Shown one piece after another: positions 25,170-33,798 of a stretch of 64,000 bases of DNA (the first letter of the stretch is position 1; every line of letters starts with the position of its first letter). The translations under genes and the position numbers were made by a program. Location of the stretch: positions 1-64,000 of the forward strand of contig NZ_SNUA01000018.1 in assembly GCF_004360225.1 (NCBI RefSeq). Direction: 5' to 3'. Under the pieces are notes generated by a model. The model saw only the letters and a program-made list of their open reading frames with translations, ran no database searches and had not been told where the DNA came from. Origin of the DNA: Alcanivorax sp. 24. Its GTDB lineage: Bacteria > Pseudomonadota > Gammaproteobacteria > Pseudomonadales > Alcanivoracaceae.

Positions 25170-25861
25170 GATCGCATCACCTCCTTGTCCCGGTTTCGCT
25201 GATAATCCCACAGCAACACCAGGCAGGCGCCACCGATCGCCGCCACTAACAGATGTTCCGGGGGCAGTAGCAGCATCGCGCCCGCGGAACAGAGTAAGCC
25301 GATGACAAACGGTGCGGCACGGCGAACTTTGCACATCAGTTCCAGCGTCAGGACGATGAACAGGGCCGTCAAAGCGAATTCCATGCCCGTGCTGTCAAAC
25401 CGCACCAAGTCGCCAATAGCGGCACCGGACGCCGTCCCGAGCAGCCACCAGCCCTGATTCAAGACGCTGATGCGCGCGGCCACGGCGGGATCGCGCGCCT
25501 CCGGCACGCTGCTTAGCAGCGAATAGGTTTCGTCGGTCAGCGCGTAAATCAAATAGAGTTTGCGGGCCCCGGCGCCGGCGAAGCGCCCGAGCAGCGACAA
25601 ACCGTAGAACAGATGCCGGCAACTGAGCAGAAAGATGGCCACGCCGATTTCCGTCAGCGATGCCTGGGCGGCCAGCAAGGTCAACAACAGAAACTGGCTG
25701 GCGCCGGAATAGATCGCCACCGACATCAGCACGGCAATCCACCATGGGTGGCCCATTTGCACGCATAACACGCCAAAAGCAATACCTAATGGAATGTAAC
25801 CCAGCATGACCGGAGTGGTCAGCCTGGCGGCGTGGCGCCAGAGCGCGATTGGTGAAGACAT
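25166..25861 (-). CDS. azlC: AzlC family branched-chain amino acid exporter
   Basis: A 231-aa inner-membrane protein with about seven hydrophobic segments and the family pattern LGYIPLGIAFGVL ... YSGASQFLLLTLLAA ... LSCRHLFYGLSLL ... ALTDETYSLL. With AzlD it exports valine, leucine, isoleucine or analogues. First gene of the two-gene operon; its stop and the azlD start overlap (ATGA). The intergenic space to queH (25862-25978) contains an 11-bp ATGATAATCAT palindrome that may mark the promoter region. Confidence 0.93.
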   Translation of the reverse strand: MSSPIALWRHAARLTTPVMLGYIPLGIAFGVLCVQMGHPWWIAVLMSVAIYSGASQFLLLTLLAAQASLTEIGVAIFLLSCRHLFYGLSLLGRFAGAGARKLYLIYALTDETYSLLSSVPEARDPAVAARISVLNQGWWLLGTASGAAIGDLVRFDSTGMEFALTALFIVLTLELMCKVRRAAPFVIGLLCSAGAMLLLPPEHLLVAAIGGACLVLLWDYQRNRDKEVMRS

Positions 25862-25978
25862 TCAAGAAATAGTGTCAGGGCTGAAGAGGCGAAGCGGACA
25901 TGATAATCATCCGGTGGTTACATGGCGCCGATTGGGGTGGGACACGCACATCGCCGCGCGCTGTTGTGGCGGGCAGGC

Positions 25979-26644
25979 TCAGGTGTCTTCCATACCATAA
26001 TATTGAACGCCAATCCGGATGCGGTCGCGTCCCTGGGCACGGCGATGCCGGTTGGTGTCCCGCAAGGAGTAGACACAGCCACAGTATTCCTGCTGATAGA
26101 ACTTCTCACGTTTACTGATTTCGACCATACGATTGGCGCCACCCTTTTTGCGCCAGTTGTAATCCCAGTATTGCAGGCCTGGATAAGGCGCGGCAGCCCG
26201 GTGGCCGCAATCGTTGATCTGCGCCATGTTCTTCCAGCGCGAAATGCCCAGCGAGCTGCTGATTACCTTGAAACCATGTTCATGGGCGTACAGCGCGGTA
26301 CGCTCGAAACGCATGTCGAAGCACATGGTACAGCGCGCGCCTCGTTCTGGTTCGTCCTCCAGTCCCTTGGCGCGTTCAAACCAATTATCGGTGTCGTAGT
26401 CAGCATCCACGAAAGGTACATTGTGTTTATCCGCAAAGCGTATGTTCTCCTCTTTGCGAATCAAGTATTCCTTCACCGGGTGAATATTGGGGTTGTAAAA
26501 GAACACGGTGTATTCGATGCCCGAGGCATGCAGCGCTTCCATGACTTCACCAGAGCACGGAGCGCAGCAGGAATGCAACAATAACCGGCATTGGCCATCG
26601 GGTAGAGCCAGAGGGGGGCGTTGTATGGGGGAAATCTCGTTCAT
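25979..26644 (-). CDS. queH: Epoxyqueuosine reductase QueH
   Basis: A 221-aa enzyme from ATG 26644 (AAGGAAATCGCC upstream). It performs the last step of queuosine synthesis, reducing epoxyqueuosine in tRNA, with an iron-sulfur cluster. The signature [18 protein letters not shown] is at residues 21-38, followed by [18 protein letters not shown] and cysteine pairs in [10 protein letters not shown] and EYCGCVYSL. QueH is the non-orthologous alternative to QueG. A longer frame to 26734 lacks a ribosome site. The tRNA-Thr gene lies about 100 bp upstream on the same strand. Confidence 0.95.
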   Translation of the reverse strand: MNEISPIQRPPLALPDGQCRLLLHSCCAPCSGEVMEALHASGIEYTVFFYNPNIHPVKEYLIRKEENIRFADKHNVPFVDADYDTDNWFERAKGLEDEPERGARCTMCFDMRFERTALYAHEHGFKVISSSLGISRWKNMAQINDCGHRAAAPYPGLQYWDYNWRKKGGANRMVEISKREKFYQQEYCGCVYSLRDTNRHRRAQGRDRIRIGVQYYGMEDT

Positions 26645-26748
26645 GGCGATTTCCTTCAAAGCACCTTGCAACAGTCGGGAGGGTGCATCCCCGCTGACTT
26701 CAAACAGACTCGGATGGCGGAGAGATGGAAGCACTGGAGCTGCGCGAA

Positions 26749-26824
<76 letters not shown>

Positions 26825-26882
26825 ATGGATCCTGTATCGGCGCGGTAGTTTAGCAGGAATGGAGGCGGAGACAAGGGCGGGA

Positions 26883-27581
26883 TCAGTCGGAGCGGGGTTC
26901 GAAGCGGTAGCCGACGCCGGGCTCGGTGTGGAGGTAGGTGGGTGCCACGGGATCGTCGCCGAGTTTTTGCCGCAGGCGGCCGATGAGGATACGCAGGTAG
27001 TGGTTGTCATGCTGATGGCTTTCGCCCCAGACCTGGCGCAGCAATTGTTGTTGGGTAATGACCCGGTCGGCGTTGCCGATGAGCATACCGAGGACGCTGA
27101 ACTCCTTGGGGGTGAGTTTCACCGGGGTACCCGCCAGTTCCACCTGGTGGCGGGCGAGGTCGAAACGCAGGTGGCCATCGTCGTATTCATTGAGGGGGCC
27201 GCCGGTGTCGTTGCTGTGGCCGAGGTGGCGGCGCACCCGGGCGAGAAATTCCTGAACACCAAAGGGTTTGGTGACATAGTCGTTGGCGCCGTGGTCCAGG
27301 GCCCGGACTTTTTCGCCTTCATCATCGCGTACTGAAAGAATGATGACCGGGACGGTACTGATTTCCCGGATTCGTGCGAGCACCTCCTGGCCGTCCAGAT
27401 CGGGTAGTCCCAGGTCCAGCACGATCAGGGCGGGCTGGCTGGTACGGGCCAGAGCCAGGCCGTCGCCACCGGTGGCGGCTTCATTCACCTGGTAGCCTTC
27501 GGTTTGCAGGCTGATGCGGAGAAATCGACGGATCCGCACTTCGTCGTCGATGATCAGAATGCCGCCGGCGGCATTAGACAT
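26883..27581 (-). CDS. kdpE: KdpE response regulator
   Basis: A 232-aa OmpR-type regulator. The receiver domain has phospho-acceptor Asp56 (ALIVLDLGLPDLDG), acidic pair DDE at 12-14 and the switch lysine in TKPFG. The C-terminal winged helix ends VGYRFEPRSD. It activates kdpFABC on potassium limitation or osmotic stress after phosphorylation by KdpD. It overlaps the kdpD stop by 8 bp, last gene of the locus. Confidence 0.96.
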   Translation of the reverse strand: MSNAAGGILIIDDEVRIRRFLRISLQTEGYQVNEAATGGDGLALARTSQPALIVLDLGLPDLDGQEVLARIREISTVPVIILSVRDDEGEKVRALDHGANDYVTKPFGVQEFLARVRRHLGHSNDTGGPLNEYDDGHLRFDLARHQVELAGTPVKLTPKEFSVLGMLIGNADRVITQQQLLRQVWGESHQHDNHYLRILIGRLRQKLGDDPVAPTYLHTEPGVGYRFEPRSD

Positions 27582-30216
27582 GGCTCGTTCCTTCGGGCTG
27601 TTGTTCCATCAAGGGCAAGGTTATCACGATGTGCGCGCCACCGCCGTTGATCGGCGGCAGGGCCTCAATGGTGCCGCCATGGGCGCCGACCATGCCCCGG
27701 CAGATGGCGAGGCCCAGGCCGCTGCCGTAGGGGCCCCGGTCACCGTCGCCGCCAGTGAAGAACATGTCGAAAACCTTCTCTCGTTGATGCTCTGGAATAC
27801 CCGGTCCCTGATCGCTGATTTCGACCACGATACGGCCAGTGTCGGCCCGGGCGGTGAGGGTGATTTCGCCGCCGGGGGGAGAGAATTTCGCGGCGTTCTC
27901 GATCAGATTCACCAGAGCCTGCTCGATGAGCGCGGGATGTACGAACAGCAGGGGTAAGTCCGCGTCCACTTGCCGGTGCAGTGTCAGACTGGCGGTAAGC
28001 GGCGCGGTGCGTTTCAACGCCGCGGCGATCAGGTCCGCCGGCGCGATCCAGTCCCGTGCCAGCTTCAGAGTGCCATGGCCGAGCCGGGTCATATCCAGCA
28101 GATTCTGAATATAGCTGTTCAGCCGGTGTCCCTCGTTGAGGATGGCGTCGAGCAGTTCCCGGCGATGTTCTTCACTGAGCAGTGAGGCCTGGTCGCGCAA
28201 ACTGCTGGCGGCGCCGATCATGGACGACAGTGGGGTACGCAGGTCATGGGAAATGGAGGAGAGCAGGGCCGAGCGCAGCCGTTCGGTTTCCTCGGCGACC
28301 CGGGACGCTTCCAGAGTGGCGCTTAGCTGGACTCGCCATAATGCCAGGGCAACCTGATTGGCCAGCGTTTCCAGATGGCTGAGCACGGCGGCGTCCACGT
28401 CGCCCAGGGATCGGGTGTCGAGGATTAACACACCGAAACTCTGATCACGAAAACGCAGTGGCATGACACGCTGGAGCAGGTTGCCCAGAGTGTCACTGCC
28501 TTGCCCGGCGTGTTTGCCGCTTTCCAGGGCCCATTGGGCGGCACTGCGCAGAGCACCGTCGAGGTCGGCGTTGCGGTCCAGCTCCTGTGCTGGCACCACC
28601 TGGATCCGGCTATCGAATTCCCGGCTCAGGTAAGCCTCGGCTTCGCGCCGGACATCCTGAAGGCCGGTGGCTTCGCCCAACCGGCGGCTCAGCGTCAGCA
28701 GTGAGCGGTTATGATCGCCGATCCGGCGCAGGTTGACGATCTGGTTTCTGAGGCGACTGGCCAGCCGCCCGGTGACCAGGGCGATAACCAGAAAGAACGC
28801 CACGGTGAGAATGTCCTGGGTATGATAAATGGCCAGGCTGTAATACGGCTCGGTGAAGAAAAAGTTGTAGGTGAGCAGGCTGAGCACGGCGGCGAAGGTG
28901 GCGGCGCGCATGCCGGTACGGCTGGCCACCAGCAGGACACCGGTAAGAAAGATCAGCGACAGATTCGGCAAGGCCAGGAAATGATCCGCCACCGTAGCGG
29001 CCAATACGCTCGCCGCCACCACCGACAGTGCCAGCCACAACTGCCGCGCCGGTGGCCAACCCGGTGCGCGCCAGCGCCGACGGTGACGGGGCGGTGCGTT
29101 GGCGATACAGGTCAGCTCGAAGTCCTGCCCCCGTCGCATCAGTTTCTGACTCAGGGTGCGGCCGAATAAGCCGGCCAGCGGACGGTGGCGGCTGCGGCCG
29201 AATACGATGCCGGTGACGTTGTGATGGCGGGCATGATTCAGAGCCATGCCGACCACATCGTGGCCATGCAGGGTCACGATGTCTCCGCCCAATTGCTCAG
29301 TGAGCCGGAATACCGCTTCCAGGTTCTGCTTTTGCGTATCGGGTGGTGATTGCCCGGTGTCCACCCAAAGGGTACTCCAGGGCGCCCGACGCCGTTGCGC
29401 CATGCGCGCGGCGGCGCGCACCACCGCTTTGTCGTTGCCGCGCCCGTCCACCAAGACCAGCAGACGCGGGCGTACCGGCCAGGGGCCATCGACACCCTGG
29501 CTGGCCATGGTGGTGAACACGTCGTGATCGATACGATTGGCCACGGTCTGCAGCGCGAGTTCGCGCAACGCGGTTAGATTGCCCCGGTTGAAGAAGTGAT
29601 CCATGGCCGCCCGGGCCTGTTCCGGCACATACACCTTGCCCTGGCGCAGCCGTTCCAGCAGTTGATCCGGTGGCAGATCCACCAGCATCAGATCGCGGGC
29701 CGATTGAACCAGGGCGTCGGGTATGGTTTCACGCATGCGCACGCCCGTGATGCGGGCAATGTGGTCATTGAGACTTTCCAGGTGCTGGACGTTGACCGTG
29801 GTCCACACGTCGATGCCGGCGGCGAGCAGGTCCTCGATGTCCTGATAGCGGCGCGGGTGCAGACTGCCGGGAAGGTTCCGGTGCGCGAGTTCGTCCACCA
29901 GAATCAGCGGAGGGTGTTGTTGCAATGCCCCTTGCAGATCGAACTCATGAAAGTCGCGTCCTCGATATTGGATCGGACGTAACGGCAGGCGCGGCAGGTC
30001 GGCGCAAAGCGCCTCGGTTTCTGCGCGGCCGTGGGATTCGATCACGCCCAGCAGCACCGGCTGGCCCTGACGGGCAAGTTCCCGGGCGGCTTGCAGCATG
30101 GCGTAGGTCTTGCCCACGCCGGGCGCCGCGCCGATAAAGATTTTCAGGCGGCCCCGGCTGGCGTCGTCGCTGACCGCCAGCAGGGCGTCCGGGTCCGGTG
30201 TGGTCGGGGCTTTCAT
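27574..30216 (-). CDS. kdpD: KdpD sensor histidine kinase
   Basis: 880 aa from ATG 30216, which overlaps the porin stop by 4 bp; ATG 30225 and a TTG at 30231 are alternatives. In order: KdpD N-terminal domain with Walker A GAAPGVGKT (residues 29-37) and HPRRYQDIEDLL, a Usp-like domain (about 245-370), four membrane helices (about 390-490), a GAF-like region, the His box SSISHDLRTPLSSM near residue 655 and the ATPase domain (ENAAKFSPPGG, DQGPGI, GSGLGLAI). It senses K+ limitation and phosphorylates KdpE. Length matches the E. coli protein. Confidence 0.96.
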   Translation of the reverse strand: MKAPTTPDPDALLAVSDDASRGRLKIFIGAAPGVGKTYAMLQAARELARQGQPVLLGVIESHGRAETEALCADLPRLPLRPIQYRGRDFHEFDLQGALQQHPPLILVDELAHRNLPGSLHPRRYQDIEDLLAAGIDVWTTVNVQHLESLNDHIARITGVRMRETIPDALVQSARDLMLVDLPPDQLLERLRQGKVYVPEQARAAMDHFFNRGNLTALRELALQTVANRIDHDVFTTMASQGVDGPWPVRPRLLVLVDGRGNDKAVVRAAARMAQRRRAPWSTLWVDTGQSPPDTQKQNLEAVFRLTEQLGGDIVTLHGHDVVGMALNHARHHNVTGIVFGRSRHRPLAGLFGRTLSQKLMRRGQDFELTCIANAPPRHRRRWRAPGWPPARQLWLALSVVAASVLAATVADHFLALPNLSLIFLTGVLLVASRTGMRAATFAAVLSLLTYNFFFTEPYYSLAIYHTQDILTVAFFLVIALVTGRLASRLRNQIVNLRRIGDHNRSLLTLSRRLGEATGLQDVRREAEAYLSREFDSRIQVVPAQELDRNADLDGALRSAAQWALESGKHAGQGSDTLGNLLQRVMPLRFRDQSFGVLILDTRSLGDVDAAVLSHLETLANQVALALWRVQLSATLEASRVAEETERLRSALLSSISHDLRTPLSSMIGAASSLRDQASLLSEEHRRELLDAILNEGHRLNSYIQNLLDMTRLGHGTLKLARDWIAPADLIAAALKRTAPLTASLTLHRQVDADLPLLFVHPALIEQALVNLIENAAKFSPPGGEITLTARADTGRIVVEISDQGPGIPEHQREKVFDMFFTGGDGDRGPYGSGLGLAICRGMVGAHGGTIEALPPINGGGAHIVITLPLMEQQPEGTSHV

Positions 30217-30887
30217 AGGCTCCATTGCCAACTGAGCACCAGCCGTGGCCGGTTGCGATGGCGGTCGTCGTCGGCGTTATTGCTCTCGACACCGAGGCTG
30301 AGAACGCCGTGCTCGGCCAGATCACGGCTCACCGCCAGGGCCAGATGCTGGTAGTCACCGTCATCATCGGTGGCGTCCTTCACGTGGCCCACCGTCCAGG
30401 AAACGCCGTAGTCGTCCGACACCGGATAAGTACCACCCAGGGCCAGATACTGATCGTGGGTGCGGCCATCGCCGTCCTCTTTCCAAACAGTGAGCGCATA
30501 GCGTACCTGCAGTGCATCCGGACCCACGGTGATCAACCCTTCACCGATATCGCTATCCTGTTCCGCCAGCGGGTAGGCGTAGTAGATCAGGCCCACGTCC
30601 ATTGGCAACGGCCCGGCTTTGAAGCGCCGGCCCATGGTCAAATCCATCTCGTAACCAGCGTCCTCGCCATCGTCAATGGTGGAGAACCAGGCACCGGCGT
30701 AGCCGCCGCCAGTATGCCGGGTTTCGACCCCGGCCTGTAGCGCCGGGCGGTCATCGCTTTGCGTTTTGCCCCGCCACAGATAGTTGCTGGTGAGGGTGAT
30801 GTCGGCATCGGCTTGCCAGTCCGCCGAGGCGGGTACCGCCAGAGTGCAGAGAAACAGGGACAGCGGTGTGCGGCTCAAGAGCTTCAT
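30213..30887 (-). CDS. TorF-type putative outer-membrane porin inside the kdp operon
   Basis: 224 aa with a signal peptide (LSRTPLSLFLCTLAVPASA) and a beta-barrel body; TLTSNYLWRGKTQSDDRPALQAGVE near the mature N-terminus is the hallmark of the TorF/Gcw_chp family, and the last residue pattern SWQWSL has a terminal aromatic-rich strand. Its start overlaps the kdpC stop by 4 bp (ATGA) and its stop overlaps the kdpD start by 4 bp, so it is translationally locked in the operon. Likely role: outer-membrane passage linked to potassium uptake or osmotic stress. That is inference from position; canonical kdp operons lack it. Confidence 0.9.
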   Translation of the reverse strand: MKLLSRTPLSLFLCTLAVPASADWQADADITLTSNYLWRGKTQSDDRPALQAGVETRHTGGGYAGAWFSTIDDGEDAGYEMDLTMGRRFKAGPLPMDVGLIYYAYPLAEQDSDIGEGLITVGPDALQVRYALTVWKEDGDGRTHDQYLALGGTYPVSDDYGVSWTVGHVKDATDDDGDYQHLALAVSRDLAEHGVLSLGVESNNADDDRHRNRPRLVLSWQWSL

Positions 30888-31477
30888 GGGTTGGTGGCCT
30901 CCGCTGCATCCAGTGCCAGATTGAGAGTGAGGACATTGACGTAGGTCGGACCGAACACACCCAGGAAAGGCGCCCGGGTGTGCGAGGCGATGCTTTGCTT
31001 CACCTGCTCAAGCGCCAGACCACGCGCCGTCGCCACCCGGGGGGCTTGCAGCGCGGCGGCTTCCGGACTGATATGTGGATCGATACCGGAACCGGAGGCG
31101 GTTACCAGATCCACCGGCAGTTTCTCGACGGGAACGTTTTCCTGACGGGACAGGGCGGCGGCGTCCCGCGTTACCCGTTCACGCAATTCGGGGTTGCTCG
31201 GCGCCAGATTGGAGCCGGACACCCCGGTGGGATCGTAGTCGGCGGCGGAAGGACGCGGGTGGAAATAGCGCGGCTCGCTGAAGGGCTGCGCCGCCAGTTG
31301 CGAGCCCACCGCCTCGCCGTTCAGATAGACGAGGCTGCCGCGGGCCTGTTCAGGAAACAGCGTTTGTCCGAGCAGTGTGCTGATCAGCGGGTAAAGACCG
31401 CCGCATAACAGCATCAGAACCACGGACAGGCGCAAAGCCGAAAACCAGGAGGTGGCGGTTAGAGTACGGGAATTCAT
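30884..31477 (-). CDS. kdpC: KdpC, potassium-transporting ATPase C chain
   Basis: A 197-aa protein from ATG 31477 with AGGAG upstream; an in-frame GTG at 31483 is less likely. One N-terminal membrane helix (LSVVLMLLCGGLYPLISTLLG) and a periplasmic domain with FPEQARGSLVYLNGEAVGS, YFHPRPSAADYDPTGVSGSNL and GSGIDPHISPEAA, all diagnostic of KdpC. It stabilises ATP binding by KdpB. The gene starts 8 bp after the kdpB stop. Confidence 0.97.
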   Translation of the reverse strand: MNSRTLTATSWFSALRLSVVLMLLCGGLYPLISTLLGQTLFPEQARGSLVYLNGEAVGSQLAAQPFSEPRYFHPRPSAADYDPTGVSGSNLAPSNPELRERVTRDAAALSRQENVPVEKLPVDLVTASGSGIDPHISPEAAALQAPRVATARGLALEQVKQSIASHTRAPFLGVFGPTYVNVLTLNLALDAAEATNP

Positions 31478-31485
31478 GATCACTC

Positions 31486-33501
31486 CTAGAGCATCCAGGC
31501 CAGAGCCAGGTCGATAAGTTTGATGGCGGGGAACGGCAGCAGCAGGCCGCCGAGGCCGAAGATCAACAGATTGCGGCGCAGGGTGGCGTCGGCGCTGCCG
31601 GGGCGCACCCGCACGCCGCGCAGAGCGAACGGAATCAGTGCCGGGATAATCAGGGCGTTGAACAGCACCGCCGAAAGAATCGCACTGTCCGGGCTGTGCA
31701 ACTCCAGCAGATTCAAGGCGCCCAGGTTGGGCAGTGCCACCACGAACAAAGCCGGCAAAATAACGAAGTACTTGGCCACGTCGTTGGCCAGGGAGAAGGT
31801 GGTCAGAGCGCCACGGGTGATCAGCAGCTGCTTGCCGATTTCCACCACTTCCAGCAATTTGCCGGGATCGGAGTCCAGATCCACGATATTGCCGGCTTCC
31901 TTGGCGGCCTGGGTGCCGGAGTTCATGGCCAGACCCAGATCCGCCTGGGCCAGGGCGGGGGCGTCGTTGGTGCCGTCGCCCATCATCGCCACCAGCCTGC
32001 CTTTGCGTTGTTCTTCGCGGATCAGTGCCAACTTGCGTTCCGGTGTGGCTTCGGCCACCACGTCATCGACCCCGGCCTCGGCGCCGATGGCGGCGGCGGT
32101 GAGCGGGTTATCGCCGGTGATCATGACGGTGCGAACACCGGCTTCGCGCAAGCGGGCGAAACGCTCCCGGATTCCCGGCTTGATCACATCGGACAGCGCG
32201 ATGACGCCGAGCACTTGATGGTTCTCCGCCACCACCAGCGGCGTGGCGCCTTTGCTGGCAACCTGTTCCACCAGGCCGTCAGTGGTTCGCGGATAGTGGC
32301 CGCCCTGTTCCTCGACGAAGCGGCGAATGGCGTCAGTGGCCCCCTTGCGCACTTGCCGTCCTTCCGGCAGGTCGGCGCCGGACAGTCGGGTATGAGCGGA
32401 GAATTCGATGAAGTCGGCGTGTTCGTTGGCCGCCACGGTGGTGCCCTGGTCCAGGGCCAGAGTGAGAATCGAACGGCCTTCCGGGGTGGGATCGGCGAAG
32501 GAGGCGAGGCAGGCGGCTTCCCTTAGCGCGCTTTGCTCAACGCCGGGCAGGGGTAGAAACGCGGTGGCGCGGCGGTCGCCCAGGGTGATGGTGCCGGTCT
32601 TGTCCAGCAGCAGGGTGTCGATGCTGCCCGCCACTTCCACCGCCTTACCGGATTTGGCCACCAGATTGGCGCGCAGGGCGCGTTCCATGCCGGCGATGCC
32701 GATGGCCGGCAACAGGCCGCCGATGGTGGTGGGGATCAGACAGACCAGCAAGGCCACCAGCAACGGCACGCTCAGCGGCGCGCCGAGAAAATCGCCCATT
32801 GGCACCAAGGCGGTGACCACCACCAGAAAGATCAAGGTCATCGCCGCCAGCAGTACCGACAGCGCCAGTTCATTGGGCGTGCGTTGACGTTTGGCGCTTT
32901 CCACCAGGGCGATCATGCGATCCAGCAGGGAGTCGCCGGGATCATTGCTGACCTTGATCACGATGCGGTCGGTGAGCACCTTGGTGCCGGCGCTGACACC
33001 GCTGTTATCGGTGCCGGCTTCGCGTAGCACCGGGGCGGATTCGCCGGTGATGGCGGACTCGTTGATGGTGGCGGCGCCCTCGACGATGTCACCGTCGGCG
33101 GGAATCAGTTCACCCGCTTCCACCTCGATCAGGTCACCCCGGCGCAAAGCATCGGCGCTGATTTCGTCGATTCCGCCATTGGCGCCCCGGCGCCGGGCAG
33201 TCAGGTTCTGCCGGGTTGCACGCAAACTGTTGGCGTGGGCACGACCACGGGATTCGGCCAGGGCCTCGGCGCCGTTGGCGAACAACACGGTGGCCAGCAG
33301 AATCAGGAACAGCACCATTTCCAAACGCCAGGGCAATCCCTGGCTGTAGTGCCACAGTGCGAACGCGAAGGTGACCACGGTGCCGATGGCGACCACCATC
33401 ATCACCGGGTTGCGCGCCAATGCCCACGGTGCCAGCCGTTTGCAGGATTCCAGAAACAGCGGGAAAGGCTTGATGCCGCTCAGCAGAGAACGGGAACTCA
33501 T
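31486..33501 (-). CDS. kdpB: KdpB, P-type ATPase catalytic subunit
   Basis: 671 aa from ATG 33501. The phosphorylation motif [10 protein letters not shown] has Asp near residue 300; the actuator loop TGESAPV and the hinge [21 protein letters not shown] and [18 protein letters not shown] are intact. About seven membrane helices. It hydrolyses ATP to drive KdpA. A longer frame to 33663 would translate MITE copy 3 and is rejected. The native start follows AGGAGTTGTCATC. The element separates it from kdpA by 288 bp. Confidence 0.97.
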   Translation of the reverse strand: MSSRSLLSGIKPFPLFLESCKRLAPWALARNPVMMVVAIGTVVTFAFALWHYSQGLPWRLEMVLFLILLATVLFANGAEALAESRGRAHANSLRATRQNLTARRRGANGGIDEISADALRRGDLIEVEAGELIPADGDIVEGAATINESAITGESAPVLREAGTDNSGVSAGTKVLTDRIVIKVSNDPGDSLLDRMIALVESAKRQRTPNELALSVLLAAMTLIFLVVVTALVPMGDFLGAPLSVPLLVALLVCLIPTTIGGLLPAIGIAGMERALRANLVAKSGKAVEVAGSIDTLLLDKTGTITLGDRRATAFLPLPGVEQSALREAACLASFADPTPEGRSILTLALDQGTTVAANEHADFIEFSAHTRLSGADLPEGRQVRKGATDAIRRFVEEQGGHYPRTTDGLVEQVASKGATPLVVAENHQVLGVIALSDVIKPGIRERFARLREAGVRTVMITGDNPLTAAAIGAEAGVDDVVAEATPERKLALIREEQRKGRLVAMMGDGTNDAPALAQADLGLAMNSGTQAAKEAGNIVDLDSDPGKLLEVVEIGKQLLITRGALTTFSLANDVAKYFVILPALFVVALPNLGALNLLELHSPDSAILSAVLFNALIIPALIPFALRGVRVRPGSADATLRRNLLIFGLGGLLLPFPAIKLIDLALAWML

Positions 33502-33515
33502 GATGACAACTCCTG

Positions 33516-33798
33516 AGAGCCTGTTTGAGATCCATCCGCCATCGCGTTGCCGATGAAAAAGTCGCCAGGCAAGGCGGGGACTGCAGGCTCTAGTGGTTCT
33601 AAAGTCAAAGTGCGCAACGCAACGGGCGCCTTTTTCAGCGGCAACCCGGAGGGCCGGGCCCACTTTCTTTAGGTGGAGAGTGCCGCCAGGCCGCGATTAC
33701 GCTTGTTTATGTAGAATGACTACATCGCACAATCGGAATCACGACCTGGCGACAAAATGAACTCCGGCGCGATGGTGTATAGATCACAATCAGGCCCT
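33516..33798. mobile_element. MITE-like element, copy 3 (diverged, reversed)
   Basis: Reversed relative to copies 1 and 2; ends AGAGCCTGTTTGAGATC (33516) and, on the minus strand, AGGGCCTGATTGTGATC (ending 33798). It shares the CGCGCCGGAGTTC, GTCGTGATTCCGATTGTG, GTAATCGCGGCCTGGCGG and CCTGCAGTCC blocks with copy 2, with many substitutions and indels. It lies between kdpA and kdpB, and the kdpA stop codon lies inside its end. Confidence 0.82.

Noticed and set aside
25895-25915. ATGATAATCAT palindrome upstream of azlC as a Fur box
   Set aside because: Only 11 bp match and the outer positions of a 19-bp box do not. azlC is not an iron gene.
33502-33663. N-terminal extension of KdpB
   Set aside because: It would translate MITE copy 3; KdpB length and ribosome site agree with the ATG at 33501.
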